A DNA stretch of 64,000 bases from Mycobacterium lehmannii (GCF_002245535.1 NZ_NKCN01000016.1:57679-121678), one strand, 5' to 3'. Shown: positions 36,893-45,255, counted from the first letter of the stretch. Numbers and translations: made by a program. Notes: generated by a model not told the origin, from the sequence alone.

Positions 36893-37165
36893 ATGACTGA
36901 CCACACGAACACCACACCTACCGCCGCACCGGGGCGGACAACCTGCCCCGTCGTCCGGCGCGGCCCCGTCACCGTCGATTACCTCCGCGTGCACCCAACC
37001 GTGAGTGCTGAGCAGGCGGCATTGCTGCTGGGCATCTCCAAGGCGTACGCATACGACCTCATCCACAAAGGCGAGTTGGACGCGATCCTGTTGGGGGAGA
37101 AGCGCGTTCGCGTGAAGTCCGCCAGCCTGCTGCGGCTGCTGGGCGAGGACAGCCGCGCGAAGTGA
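36893..37165 (+). CDS. excisionase-like helix-turn-helix protein
   Basis: 90 residues from ATG 36893 (an in-frame ATG at 36884 is the alternative; neither has a clear ribosome site, so leaderless translation is possible). The core VSAEQAALLLGISKAYAYDLIHKGELDAILLGEKRVRVKSASLLRLLGE is a MerR-like winged helix of the excisionase/HTH_17 family. It is first in the plus-strand operon and divergent from the integrase side, the usual position for Xis. Confidence 0.8.
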   Translation: MTDHTNTTPTAAPGRTTCPVVRRGPVTVDYLRVHPTVSAEQAALLLGISKAYAYDLIHKGELDAILLGEKRVRVKSASLLRLLGEDSRAK

Positions 37166-37374
37166 GCCTCTACGACTACCGGGCTTCCCAGCAGATCAGC
37201 GCCACCGACCCGCCGTTCTACGCGCTGATCATGGCGGCGGTGCGCAAGGCTGACACGCAGAACGCGGCCCGCCTGCGGATGGCGTTCCCCGACGTGTGCG
37301 ACGAGTTCGCGGCCCGCTACGACGCCCCCGGCGGGATGCTGCCCACCGACCCCGCCGAGGGCGGTGCCCGATGA
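37162..37374 (+). CDS. small conserved phage-type protein
   Basis: 70 residues from GTG 37162, overlapping the excisionase stop. MSLYDYRASQQISATDPPFYALIMAAVRKADTQNAARLRMAFPDVCDEFAARYDAPGGMLP resembles short proteins often found after excisionase-like genes in actinobacterial phages. No function known. It overlaps the next gene by 4 nt. Confidence 0.75.
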   Translation: MSLYDYRASQQISATDPPFYALIMAAVRKADTQNAARLRMAFPDVCDEFAARYDAPGGMLPTDPAEGGAR

Positions 37375-38039
37375 CCACGCCAACGGCACCTCGGGCCACC
37401 TACACCGACCTTGGGAATCGGTGGACGTTCCGCTATCGCGGCGGCGAGAAGGTCCATCAACACGTGCCGCTGGTGCTGACGGCGGAAGTCGATTACGCGG
37501 CGTTCGAGGACGACTACCTACCTGACGAGATCAGCGCCCGCGACCTGTTCCGTGAGTGGGTGAAATACGTGCACCGCAACCAGGAGCGCAAGCGCGAGGT
37601 GGCGGACCTGGCGGCGATGCCGTTCGGCGATGACGACGAGGACGACTGGCCGTGCGCCGACGCGTTCGATGACTCGCTGTCCATCTCCTGGTTCGTGTCC
37701 TCCCCAGTGATGCGCGGCGGGAGGGTGTTCGAGGCTGCGGATCAGTGCCCGGCTCGGGCTGGGCGTGCCGCGCTGTACCCGGCGCTGCGCACTTCGACGT
37801 TCAGCACCTACTGGACGACGCCGATTCACTCGGTCACCGGCGACGAGATCGACTGGTGGCGCGTTCCCTTCGACCCTGGGCATTGGGCACGGCTGCGGCC
37901 CGGCGAACGCTGGTACACGGCCAAGGGCGCATACATCTACGAGGCGACCGGGTGGACGCCGACGCCGTTCCAGGCAACGGTGAGCCTGCGGTATCTAGCC
38001 GAGCGTGCGGGTGTCGCGCACCTCGTTGGTGCCCGATGA
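37371..38039 (+). CDS. hypothetical protein of the element
   Basis: 222 residues. No family recognised. It is acidic in the middle (FGDDDEDDWPCADAFDD) and aromatic-rich towards the end (IDWWRVPFDPGHWARLRPGERWYTAKGAYIYEATGW). Start and stop overlap both neighbours by 4 nt, so it is translated as part of the early operon. Confidence 0.65.
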   Translation: MTTPTAPRATYTDLGNRWTFRYRGGEKVHQHVPLVLTAEVDYAAFEDDYLPDEISARDLFREWVKYVHRNQERKREVADLAAMPFGDDDEDDWPCADAFDDSLSISWFVSSPVMRGGRVFEAADQCPARAGRAALYPALRTSTFSTYWTTPIHSVTGDEIDWWRVPFDPGHWARLRPGERWYTAKGAYIYEATGWTPTPFQATVSLRYLAERAGVAHLVGAR

Positions 38040-38311
38040 GCGCGCCACGACTCTTCGCGCACCCGCGCACCTGGGCCACCTACGGCGTCGGTGAGCCCGA
38101 CGACCACGGTGGCTACTCCAAGGGCCGCGTTCGCCTCCAAGTGGTCGCATGGGACGCCGCCGGGCACGCGCTGGTGATGCCCGCAGGCAGCGACACGGCG
38201 ATTCGCGCCAGCGCGTTCGAGTCCAGCGCGGGCCGGACCACGCTGCTACGGGTGTCGGTAGCGACCAAAAGCACCCACGCCCTGCGCATGGCCCAGCGCG
38301 GCGACGACTAG
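38036..38311 (+). CDS. hypothetical small protein of the element
   Basis: 91 residues from ATG 38036 with a 4-nt overlap with the previous gene. The sequence (RLFAHPRTWATYGVGEPDDHGGYSKGRVRLQVVAWDAAGHALVMP) is not recognised. It ends the first co-directional block; a 219-bp gap with a CCCG-N7-CGGG box and a GATAAT hexamer (38448-38453) follows. Confidence 0.6.
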   Translation: MSAPRLFAHPRTWATYGVGEPDDHGGYSKGRVRLQVVAWDAAGHALVMPAGSDTAIRASAFESSAGRTTLLRVSVATKSTHALRMAQRGDD

Positions 38312-38367
38312 TCAGAACTGCCCGCCGACACGCCCGTGCGAGGCGGTGAGGTTCGCGGCCCGACTAA

Positions 38368-38385
38368 CCCGAAGGGGTCGGGAAA
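38368..38385. promoter_or_regulatory. CCCG-N7-CGGG box, copy 1
   Basis: CCCGAAGGGGTCGGGAAA. It aligns with 41034-41051 and 43360-43377 and lies 146 bp before the HTH gene that opens the replication block. This is the most divergent of the three copies. Confidence 0.4.
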
Positions 38386-38530
38386 CGAACCTCCAGCCAC
38401 CGGCCCGAACGCCGAAAACTCAACGGAGACAACACCGTAAACGTAGGGATAATGAGCCGGCTCGCGGCGCGCGTCTGCACACCGCCCGTCTAACGTGCGA
38501 ACTACCCGCATCGCCCGAGAGGACCAGCCC

Positions 38531-38752
38531 ATGACCATCAGCACTCCGGTGTCCAATGCCTGCGTGGAGTCCGCCGTGGCCGCGCCCATGATCGGCGTCG
38601 AGCCGCAGACCCTCAAACTGTGGCGGCGCAAGGGCGTTGGCCCGCGCTACGTGAAGTTCGGCAACCGGGTCCGGTATCGCGTGAGCGACATCGAGGCGTG
38701 GTTGGCCGACCACACCGTCACGCCGGAACCCGCAGCGGCGCAACGGGACTAA
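38531..38752 (+). CDS. MerR/excisionase-type DNA-binding protein
   Basis: 73 residues from ATG 38531 with GAGAGGA upstream. APMIGVEPQTLKLWRRKGVGPRYVKFGNRVRYRVSDIEAWLADHTV is a HTH_17/MerR-like winged helix, the type used by excisionases and AlpA-like phage activators. It precedes the RepA-like gene by 105 bp. A second Xis or an activator of the replication block are equally possible. Confidence 0.8.
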   Translation: MTISTPVSNACVESAVAAPMIGVEPQTLKLWRRKGVGPRYVKFGNRVRYRVSDIEAWLADHTVTPEPAAAQRD

Positions 38753-38857
38753 CCCGCAAACGCAGTGATGCCGCACCAGCCGCGTGCTTGGCCTCGCCCG
38801 CGATGTGCCGGTGCGGCACCACTTCCAAGGACTCCCCATCGCCACGAAGTAGGAGAC

Positions 38858-40657
38858 ATGACCGAGAATACCTCCCCAACCGGCAACCGCGCCGATACCG
38901 CCGACGAGTTGCTGGCGTCGATGCCCGCCGACTTCCTCAAGGCCAGTGCCCCCGCCGGGCGGGGCGCGACCAACGGCAGCGAACCGGACACCGACGACGA
39001 CGACCTCGCGCTGGCGGTGCCCGCCCGCATCGCCGCCGAGGTGCTGTGCAAAGACAAACTGACGCAGCGTGTCCGGCGTGCGTTGGGTCAACAGACCCTC
39101 TACGTCAACGTGGACGACCTGGTGACCCTCGGGCTGATGACCGACGGTCAGCGTCCGACCATCGAGGAGGCCGATGGCGCGTGCCATCGGATTCTCCGCA
39201 GCGGCCTCGACCTCTACGGGCGGGCGATGCCGTTGGACACGTTGCGCGGCATCGTTTCTGGCTACGATCCGAGCCGCCCCATCGCCCTAGCGACGTTGGC
39301 CGGGGTCGCCGAGCGTGGCCACGAATACGCCGCGCTGGCGGTCAAGAAGCTGCGGGACCGCAACACCGTCGGGCGCGCCGAGGGGCGGCGGGCCGGGCTG
39401 GCACTGTCGCTGACCGTCGCCGAGTTGTTGGAACTCGGTGCGACCGACACCGACGCTCGCGCGCTGCCCACCGCCGACGAGGGGTCGCGGGCCGCGTCGG
39501 TGCGCATCATCGAGGGTTGGAACGAGGCCGACCGCACCGAGGCGCGTCGGCCAACACAGCCCGCCGCCGCCATCACGCTGACCAAGGCATCGAAAGTAAT
39601 GCGCCGCCACGCCGACTGGCTGTGGACCACCGAGGGCATGGACCCGTACCAGTGCGGCGTGACGGCGGCGATGATCCCCCTGCACGGCCTGACCACCATC
39701 GCGGGGCGCGAGCAGGCGGCGAAGTCCACGTTCTGCTGGTGGCTGGCCGCGCAGGTGACCCACGGCCTACTGCCGGGCCACTACGAGGGCCAGCCGCGCG
39801 ATGTGGTCATCATGGCCAGCGAGGACTCGGAGTCGAAGATTCGGCGGCGGTTGGAGGCGGCGGGCGCGGACCTCGACCGGGTGTACCTGCCGACCAAGAC
39901 GACCGCCGACGGCATCGTGCTGCCCATCTCAATCCGCGACGACCTCGACACCATCACCAACCTGTTGACCGAGATCGAGCCGGGGCTAGTCATCTTCGAC
40001 CCCATCAAGGACTTCCTCGGCGACGGCATCAACACCGACCGCGAGGACGAGGTGCGTCCGGTGCTGACACCGCTACTCAAACTGACCGAGGAGTGCGGCA
40101 CGGCGGTCGTCGGGCTGCACCATCTCAACAAGTCGCTCAAAGGCGACTTCCTCACCCGCCTCACGGGGTCCGGCGCGTTCAAGAACGTGTCGCGGTCGGT
40201 CATCGGCATCGCGCACGAACTGTCCACCGACCGGCGGCTGGTGCAGTTGATGAAGTCGAATGACGGCGAGTTGGCCCGCGCGGCGTTCCAGGCACGGGTG
40301 ATCGGGGTGGACATCACCATCGACGGGCGCACCGAGAAGGTCGGCAAGTGGATCATGGATGGCGTCAGCCTGTCCGACCTCGACACCGTGCTGGCGGCGA
40401 AGGAGCAGGGCGGGCGCGGCGGGTCGGCGGTCGAACGGGCCAAGGACGCGCTGGCCAAGTACCTCGGCGATGCGCAGAAGCCGTCCGATGAGGTGCGGCA
40501 GGCCGTCGCCTCGCAACTCAACGTGTCGGAGGAGACGGTCAAACGGGCGTTCCGCGAGTTGGGCGGGCAGTCCACCCGCACCAAGGAGAAGCCGTCGCGG
40601 ACATTGTGGTCGCTGCCCGACGCCGCCGACGACGCCGACGGCGACCAGGGCGATTGA
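38858..40657 (+). CDS. RepA/DnaB-like AAA ATPase, putative replication initiator
   Basis: 599 residues from ATG 38858. After a Gly/Asp-rich N terminus and a helical region, residues from about 270 on show a RecA-like RepA ATPase: degenerate Walker A AGREQAAKSTFCWWLA, Walker B PGLVIFDPIKDFLGDG, sensor GTAVVGLHHLNKSLKGDFLTRLTGSGAFKNVSRSVI, all typical of plasmid/satellite RepA helicases. The C terminus (SDEVRQAVASQLNVSEETVKRAFRELGG) is a DNA-binding helix-turn-helix. Iterons lie directly downstream, which supports an origin-binding helicase role. Confidence 0.85.
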   Translation: MTENTSPTGNRADTADELLASMPADFLKASAPAGRGATNGSEPDTDDDDLALAVPARIAAEVLCKDKLTQRVRRALGQQTLYVNVDDLVTLGLMTDGQRPTIEEADGACHRILRSGLDLYGRAMPLDTLRGIVSGYDPSRPIALATLAGVAERGHEYAALAVKKLRDRNTVGRAEGRRAGLALSLTVAELLELGATDTDARALPTADEGSRAASVRIIEGWNEADRTEARRPTQPAAAITLTKASKVMRRHADWLWTTEGMDPYQCGVTAAMIPLHGLTTIAGREQAAKSTFCWWLAAQVTHGLLPGHYEGQPRDVVIMASEDSESKIRRRLEAAGADLDRVYLPTKTTADGIVLPISIRDDLDTITNLLTEIEPGLVIFDPIKDFLGDGINTDREDEVRPVLTPLLKLTEECGTAVVGLHHLNKSLKGDFLTRLTGSGAFKNVSRSVIGIAHELSTDRRLVQLMKSNDGELARAAFQARVIGVDITIDGRTEKVGKWIMDGVSLSDLDTVLAAKEQGGRGGSAVERAKDALAKYLGDAQKPSDEVRQAVASQLNVSEETVKRAFRELGGQSTRTKEKPSRTLWSLPDAADDADGDQGD

Positions 40658-40695
40658 CCCACCGCACCCCGCCTCGCGGGGGTGTGCGCGCCGTT

Positions 40696-40867
40696 TTGAC
40701 CCAACTTGGCCACCGCGCCGCATCGGCGCAGGTCACCGCCGCATTCCTAGTTGGGTCAAGCGTTGACCCAACTAGCCCAGTTGGGTCAAGTCTTGACCTA
40801 ACTAGGCGAACCCCCTCTGACCTGCACAAATAGGTTGGTATTAAACGTATTCTCCTAGTTGGGTCAA
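40696..40867. other. candidate replication origin: six 11-bp iterons in alternating orientation
   Basis: The word TTGACCCAACT occurs at 40696-40706 (+), 40749-40759 (-), 40763-40773 (+), 40779-40789 (-), 40793-40803 (+, one mismatch) and 40857-40867 (-). 40747-40775 is a perfect palindrome with 13-bp arms (CTAGTTGGGTCAA) around GCG. An AT-rich patch (TTGGTATTAAACGTATTC, about 40833-40850) lies between the last two iterons, inside very GC-rich DNA. The 430-bp stretch 40658-41087 holds no convincing gene. Position after the RepA-like gene fits an origin; operator use is the alternative. Confidence 0.65.
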
Positions 40868-41033
40868 GAGGTCGCGCACACCCCCGCGTGCGCGCGCGTG
40901 ACGGCGGCGGTGGCACGACCGTCGGGCGGGGCGGTGGGCCGGGCGGTGGTGGCTAGCGGGGCGGTGGACCCCGACCCACAGCACGCCCGGCCGGAGGGCG
41001 GTGGGACGAATCGACAACAGCCGCAATGAGTTT

Positions 41034-41051
41034 CCCGTAAAGGTCGGGGAC
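41034..41051. promoter_or_regulatory. CCCG-N7-CGGG box, copy 2
   Basis: CCCGTAAAGGTCGGGGAC, 37 bp before the TerS-like gene. It differs from the copy at 43360-43377 at only two of 18 positions. Confidence 0.5.
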
Positions 41052-41087
41052 TAGAGGCGCGGCGCGTAATGGGACCACAATGGGCAC

Positions 41088-41570
41088 ATGGCACCTCGGG
41101 AGAACCGACAGGACTCCTACGCCCGTGCCGCGCGGGCGTCGGACATGCGCGCCAGCGGGGCGACGTGGCAGATGATCGCCGACCGCGAGAACTACCCGTC
41201 GGCACGGGCGGCGATGAAGGCTGTGGAGCGTCACCGCGTGCGCAACCCGCTCGGCGGCGTGGCCACGCTGCGGCACGACGCGCACGACGCCTACCGGATC
41301 ACCAAGGCCACCCTGTTCGGTTGCATGGCCGACGCCCGGCGGCGCGGTGACATCGGCGAGACCGTCGCGGCAGCGCGCGCCGTCAACGACACCATCGACA
41401 AGCAGTGCAAGCTCATGGGCGTACACGTGCCCGTGGCCCAGCAGGTCGATGTGACCGTGAGCGCCGACCCGGTGGCGCTGCTCGACCAGGTGGAGGCCGC
41501 GCTGTTGGAGCGCGACCGGCAGCGACAACTCACGTCCGGCAACGTCATCGACGCGGAGGTAATCCCATGA
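41088..41570 (+). CDS. terminase small-subunit-like DNA-binding protein
   Basis: 160 residues from ATG 41088. The N-terminal part (RAARASDMRASGATWQMIADRENYPSARAAMKAVERH) is a helix-turn-helix. The following segment (AARAVNDTIDKQCKLMGVHVPVAQQVDV) resembles the coiled region and R/K-LMGL-type motif of actinophage small terminases. An acidic C-terminal tail follows. Packaging-site recognition is possible given TerL at 46536, but a general HTH protein cannot be excluded. It overlaps the next gene by 4 nt. Confidence 0.5.
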   Translation: MAPRENRQDSYARAARASDMRASGATWQMIADRENYPSARAAMKAVERHRVRNPLGGVATLRHDAHDAYRITKATLFGCMADARRRGDIGETVAAARAVNDTIDKQCKLMGVHVPVAQQVDVTVSADPVALLDQVEAALLERDRQRQLTSGNVIDAEVIP

Positions 41571-42055
41571 GCACCGCCACGACCCAGGACGCCATCAAGG
41601 CGGCAACGTCGGTCGCCCGCGACATCGCCGAGGGCGCGCTGTCGCCGTCGGCGTTGGAGAGCCAGGCTGTCGCGGAGTTGCGCGAGATGGTCGGCACCGT
41701 GGTCGGGCCGGACGACCCGGCGTGGTCGCTGCAATGCGACATCGCCCGCCAGGTGCTCGCCCTCGACGGCGTGCCCGCCGACGAACTGGCCGAGTGGCTG
41801 GCCGTCGCACGGCTGCGGGCCGGTGAGGCGGTCAGCACGCCCGACCCTGCAGACACCCCACCCGAACCCGTCTCGTTGGCCAGCGTGGCGCACGGCCCCG
41901 AGACGATGCCGCCCGACGACACCGACGACGACTCCACGCCGGACACCGACGAGCCGGCAGTGGTCGCCCTGGTGCAGCCGCCACCGACATCACCCCGGCC
42001 CGATCACTACGACGCGACGGCGGCGTGGCTGGCGGGCGGCACCCGCCGGAATTGA
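41567..42055 (+). CDS. hypothetical protein, acidic/proline-rich
   Basis: 162 residues. The first 90 are helical (AIKAATSVARDIAEGALSPSALESQAVAELREMVG); the rest is a low-complexity Asp/Pro/Thr tail (PPDDTDDDSTPDTDEPAVVALVQPPPTSPRPDHYDATAAWLAGG). It is not recognised. Coupled to the TerS-like gene, it may be an accessory packaging or head-assembly factor, by position only. About 400 bp without a convincing gene follow. Confidence 0.6.
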   Translation: MSTATTQDAIKAATSVARDIAEGALSPSALESQAVAELREMVGTVVGPDDPAWSLQCDIARQVLALDGVPADELAEWLAVARLRAGEAVSTPDPADTPPEPVSLASVAHGPETMPPDDTDDDSTPDTDEPAVVALVQPPPTSPRPDHYDATAAWLAGGTRRN

Positions 42056-42342
42056 CCCCGCCGGGGCCGCTGCGTGGCGGCAGACGCCCGGCCCTGCCCG
42101 ATTACCCGCCGCACGCCGGTTGGTCCGTCAGCGGGCCGCACAGCCACTATTCCGGCGGTGCTGCTGGCGGTCGCCAGGGCCGAGAATCGTTGTGCCGCAG
42201 GCAGTTCCCCGACATCGACGGGATTCTCAACCGAGGCAAGGGGGGAGTGATGGGACCGCCGTCCTTTGGGCCATTCTCGGCCCAGCGGCGGCGGCTGTGC
42301 CGCGCTGAGGGTTCGACTACTGACCCGTCATTGCAGGTAGGC

Positions 42343-42421
42343 GGCATATTGCGGTGAGCCACGAACCCGGCGACCGTTGGTGAAACGGGCAAACGGGTCG
42401 CCGATGTTGCCGCATAATGCC
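42343..42421. terminator. nested inverted repeats in a 397-bp gene-free stretch
   Basis: Outer arms GGCATATTGCGG (42343-42354) and CCGCATAATGCC (42410-42421) pair with two mismatches. Inside them CGGCGACC (42368-42375) and GGTCGCCG (42396-42403) pair perfectly. The structure lies between the end of the plus-strand block at 42055 and the stop of the minus-strand PLD gene at 42453. A bidirectional terminator or boundary of the cargo gene is the simplest reading; there is no T tract. Nothing else is supported in 42056-42452. Confidence 0.4.
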
Positions 42422-42452
42422 AGGTCAGGGAGTTTACGAAACACGCAGACCG

Positions 42453-43304
42453 CTACCAGCGGTTGTCCGGATTGCTGTAGTCGGCATAGAACACATCGCC
42501 GGGTGCAGTGATGCGCCGCCAGACCGGCGCAAAGAGTGTGTTGTTCAGTTCCGTGACGTCGGCATAGTTGGTGACGATCTCCGACAGGTCGAGTCCACGG
42601 TCGGCGCGACGCAAGCCAGTGTTGGTCAGGTTGGCCGACCCTTTGAACGCAACGAGGCCGTCAACGATGAGCAGTTTCTGGTGTGGTGCGTCATAGATGT
42701 TCTGCTCGGTGGGGATGACTTGGGCGATCAGCCCTGGTACTTCGGTTGGGTATTCGGTCAGTTCGACGCGAGTGCTGGCGTCCACGTTCGAGGCGAATCC
42801 GTAGACGGGCACCCGCATGCTGGCCATCTTCAAAGCGCCGATCAACTGGTGGCTCATCCCCCAGCTACAGAAGTGCACGAAGTACTTGGCGCGGGAAACG
42901 ACCTCGAAGAACGTGCGCATCGTCGGCCAAGGGTCGGCCTTTGGCCGCTCAGCTCGACCGCGTGACTCCCGAACGATCTTGGCGAGAGTTGTCGCGTGGC
43001 TAAGGAGGTCATCGTGATCGAGCAACAGACCGTTCTTCTTGAAGTAGTCGTGCGTGCTCACGTGCCAGTCGCCGTCCGACGGGGTGCCGATCTGGACGTC
43101 GTATTTCACTGCGCACAACCGGCACGAATGCTCTGTCGGCGCATCTTTCTTGAAGTCGGTCTTGTAGGTGCGCATGAGACCTCGGCACGCCGGGCAGACA
43201 TAACGCGGCGGGTTGAAGTCCAAGATTGACGTGATGTCGAAGCCAGGCACGTCATAGATCATCCTCGACCAGTCCGACACGCCCAACGAACCCTGCCCAA
43301 TCAT
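42453..43304 (-). CDS. zinc-ribbon, single-HKD phospholipase D-like protein (cargo)
   Basis: 283 residues from ATG 43304; an upstream GTG at 43418 would add 38 residues and cannot be excluded. It has CPAC and CRLC pairs that can bind one zinc, then a PLD-type active site HQKLLIVDGLVAFKGSANLTNTG (HxK(x)4D). Only one HKD motif is present, so a dimer would be needed, as in Nuc-type nucleases. It is on the strand opposite the phage-like genes and has lower GC: two sampled 60-base lines give 63% and 52%, against 77% at 44101-44160. A DNase/RNase defence or interference role is an inference. Confidence 0.75.
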   Translation of the reverse strand: MIGQGSLGVSDWSRMIYDVPGFDITSILDFNPPRYVCPACRGLMRTYKTDFKKDAPTEHSCRLCAVKYDVQIGTPSDGDWHVSTHDYFKKNGLLLDHDDLLSHATTLAKIVRESRGRAERPKADPWPTMRTFFEVVSRAKYFVHFCSWGMSHQLIGALKMASMRVPVYGFASNVDASTRVELTEYPTEVPGLIAQVIPTEQNIYDAPHQKLLIVDGLVAFKGSANLTNTGLRRADRGLDLSEIVTNYADVTELNNTLFAPVWRRITAPGDVFYADYSNPDNRW

Positions 43305-43359
43305 GGCCCGATTCTGCCGTCGCTTCGGCGTATTTCGCCACGTCGTAAGGCGCCACAAT

Positions 43360-43377
43360 CCCGTATAGGTCGGGGAA
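43360..43377. promoter_or_regulatory. CCCG-N7-CGGG box, copy 3
   Basis: CCCGTATAGGTCGGGGAA, upstream of the 43442 gene block and just before the PLD gene on the other strand. It could affect either promoter. Confidence 0.5.
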
Positions 43378-43441
43378 CTGCCTTGTGCGACAACATATTT
43401 GGGATCAGTAGCTTGCACACGCTAGTGACATACTGGCAAAC

Positions 43442-43708
43442 GTGACCGCAACCGAGAGTGCCAGCGCCGCCCCATCCGCCCATCCACGCGACCGCAGCAT
43501 GGAGTCGTGGCGCGCCCGGCTCGGCGTCCTGGCCAGCCGGGGCGAGACCGACGGCCCCCGCGTCGCCGAGGCGCGCGCCGCGCTGTCGTGGCACCGCACC
43601 AGGGCGACCATCCTCCGCGAAATGAACATCACCGAGGAACGTGCCGACTCGCTGATGGACCTCCTCGACCAGCACGCCGACGCCGACGCCGAGGCGGTGG
43701 CCCGATGA
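43442..43708 (+). CDS. hypothetical small helical protein of the element
   Basis: 88 residues from GTG 43442. It is charged and helical (MESWRARLGVLASRGETDGPRVAEARAALSWHRTRATILREMNITEERADSLMDLLDQ). Not recognised. It opens the late-like block that ends with TerL and overlaps the next gene by 4 nt. Confidence 0.65.
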   Translation: MTATESASAAPSAHPRDRSMESWRARLGVLASRGETDGPRVAEARAALSWHRTRATILREMNITEERADSLMDLLDQHADADAEAVAR

Positions 43709-44415
43709 CCGGCATTCAGCCCGGCGTGATGGCGCGCAACCGCACGTTCGCCGCCCTTGCCGCGCAGCATCCGCAGCCGCCGCGCCGGTACTCGCAGTCG
43801 GAACACCGCCACCGGCGGCGCACCGGGCTGAGCGTCGCCCACTACGACGGCACGTGGAGCCTGGCGCGCGAGGTCGCCGATGTCGTCAACCCACTGGCGC
43901 AGCGGATCGCCGCCGACGACCGGCCCACCCGATTCATGCGCGCGACCGCCAACGTGCCGTCGCTGGCCGAGGCGGTCCATGAGGCTGTCGGCGTCGTCGT
44001 CGGGTGGGTGGCCGAGACCGACGCCCGCCGCCGCACCGCGCACCTGGCCAACGAGCCGGGCAAGCGCAAGTACGCCATGACCACCCTCTGCGACCTCGCG
44101 CCGCGCCCGGCGTTGCCCGACATCACCGACGACATGATGGCGTCCGGCGCGTGGGCGGCGGCGGTGATCGAGATGGCCGACGGCATCGACGCGGCGTTCT
44201 CCGACCTGTTGGCGCAGTCGCACCCGCCCAACGCCCCCGCGCTGCGTGGCCAGCCTTCACGGTCGGACCTGTTGGCGCGGTTGCTGGCCCGCACCATCGA
44301 CCGCGCTGCCCTGGCGTTGGAACGGCGTCTCGATCGCGACGACCACGGCCAGGGCCACCAGACCCCCGACGACCGCGCCCGCGCCGATCTGGCCGCGCTG
44401 GGCATCGACGCTTAG
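43705..44415 (+). CDS. hypothetical protein of the element
   Basis: 236 residues. The sequence is Arg- and Ala-rich and mainly helical (TANVPSLAEAVHEAVGVVVGWVAETDARRRTAHLANEPGKRKYAMTTL). No motif recognised. Its start overlaps the previous stop, and the next gene starts 9 bp on, so it is in the same operon. Confidence 0.65.
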   Translation: MTGIQPGVMARNRTFAALAAQHPQPPRRYSQSEHRHRRRTGLSVAHYDGTWSLAREVADVVNPLAQRIAADDRPTRFMRATANVPSLAEAVHEAVGVVVGWVAETDARRRTAHLANEPGKRKYAMTTLCDLAPRPALPDITDDMMASGAWAAAVIEMADGIDAAFSDLLAQSHPPNAPALRGQPSRSDLLARLLARTIDRAALALERRLDRDDHGQGHQTPDDRARADLAALGIDA

Positions 44416-44424
44416 GAGACACCG

Positions 44425-45255
44425 ATGACCACCGCACTGCCCGACTTCCCCGTGACCACCCACACCGCGACGCTGCCGACGCACTTCGAGGTTCCGGCGG
44501 TCAACCCGGCACCGCACGGTCTCTACCCGGCGACGTTCTGGACCGAGGAAGCCGACGGCCCGACCCGCTGGCTGGGCAGCGGCGTTGAGGTCCGTGGCGC
44601 GAACTACGGCGGTGCCGACGCCGCCGGGGTGTGGGACGCGGACTGGTGCGCACCGCCCGCCATCGACGGGCCGCGCAAGGAGGGCCAGCGTCCGCCGATC
44701 CTGGACCCGTTCGACCCGGTGACGGTGTGGGGTTACGACGAGTGCGACGTGACCGAGCCGTCGCGGGCCGAGGTCCGCGCCCGCGCTGCGCAGATCATGC
44801 GGTTGCAGGAACAGTCGATGGTGGAGCGGGAGTTCGCCGAGCGGCTGCTGACCGACGCCGCCGACAGGCCTGCGGGCATCGTCTCGGCGGTGGACCTGAC
44901 CCTGGCCCTCGGCCACCTTGAGGCGGCGTTCGCCGAGACGAACACCGTCGGGTTCGTCCACGCCGGGGCGCAGTGGGCTGCGGTCGCTGCCGAGGCGCGG
45001 TTGGTGAGTCGGACGGGCACCGGCTGGACGACCCCGATGGGCCACCGCTGGGTGTTCGGCGGCGGGTACGTCGCGGGGCTGTCCGACACGCTGGTGGCCA
45101 CGTCGCAGCCGTTCGGGTGGCGCAACACCGTCGCCGTCCGCGAGGCAATTGACGAGCGTCACAACACGTTTGCCGCCATCGCCGAGCGGTCGGTGGTCGT
45201 GGGTTACGAGGCTGTCGTGGCGGCAGCGACGGTGACGCCCGAGGTGACGCCGTGA
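44425..45255 (+). CDS. phage-type protein, possibly structural
   Basis: 276 residues. The sequence has many Trp/Tyr and Gly (HGLYPATFWTEEADGPTRWLGSGVEVRGANYGGADAAGVWDADWC, VTVWGYDECDVTEPSRAEV, QPFGWRNTVAVREAIDERHNTFAAIAERSVVVGYEAVVAAATV). The layout of a long helix after an extended N region and a beta-rich end reminds me of actinophage head proteins, but I cannot name the family. If it is a capsid protein, the element would be able to build its own head. GAGACACC precedes the ATG. Confidence 0.55.
   Translation: MTTALPDFPVTTHTATLPTHFEVPAVNPAPHGLYPATFWTEEADGPTRWLGSGVEVRGANYGGADAAGVWDADWCAPPAIDGPRKEGQRPPILDPFDPVTVWGYDECDVTEPSRAEVRARAAQIMRLQEQSMVEREFAERLLTDAADRPAGIVSAVDLTLALGHLEAAFAETNTVGFVHAGAQWAAVAAEARLVSRTGTGWTTPMGHRWVFGGGYVAGLSDTLVATSQPFGWRNTVAVREAIDERHNTFAAIAERSVVVGYEAVVAAATVTPEVTP

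Noticed and set aside
42025..42357. A 110-codon plus-strand frame in the gene-free stretch after 42055
   Set aside because: Low-complexity Gly/Pro/Arg product, no ribosome site, and it overlaps the end of the previous gene in another frame.
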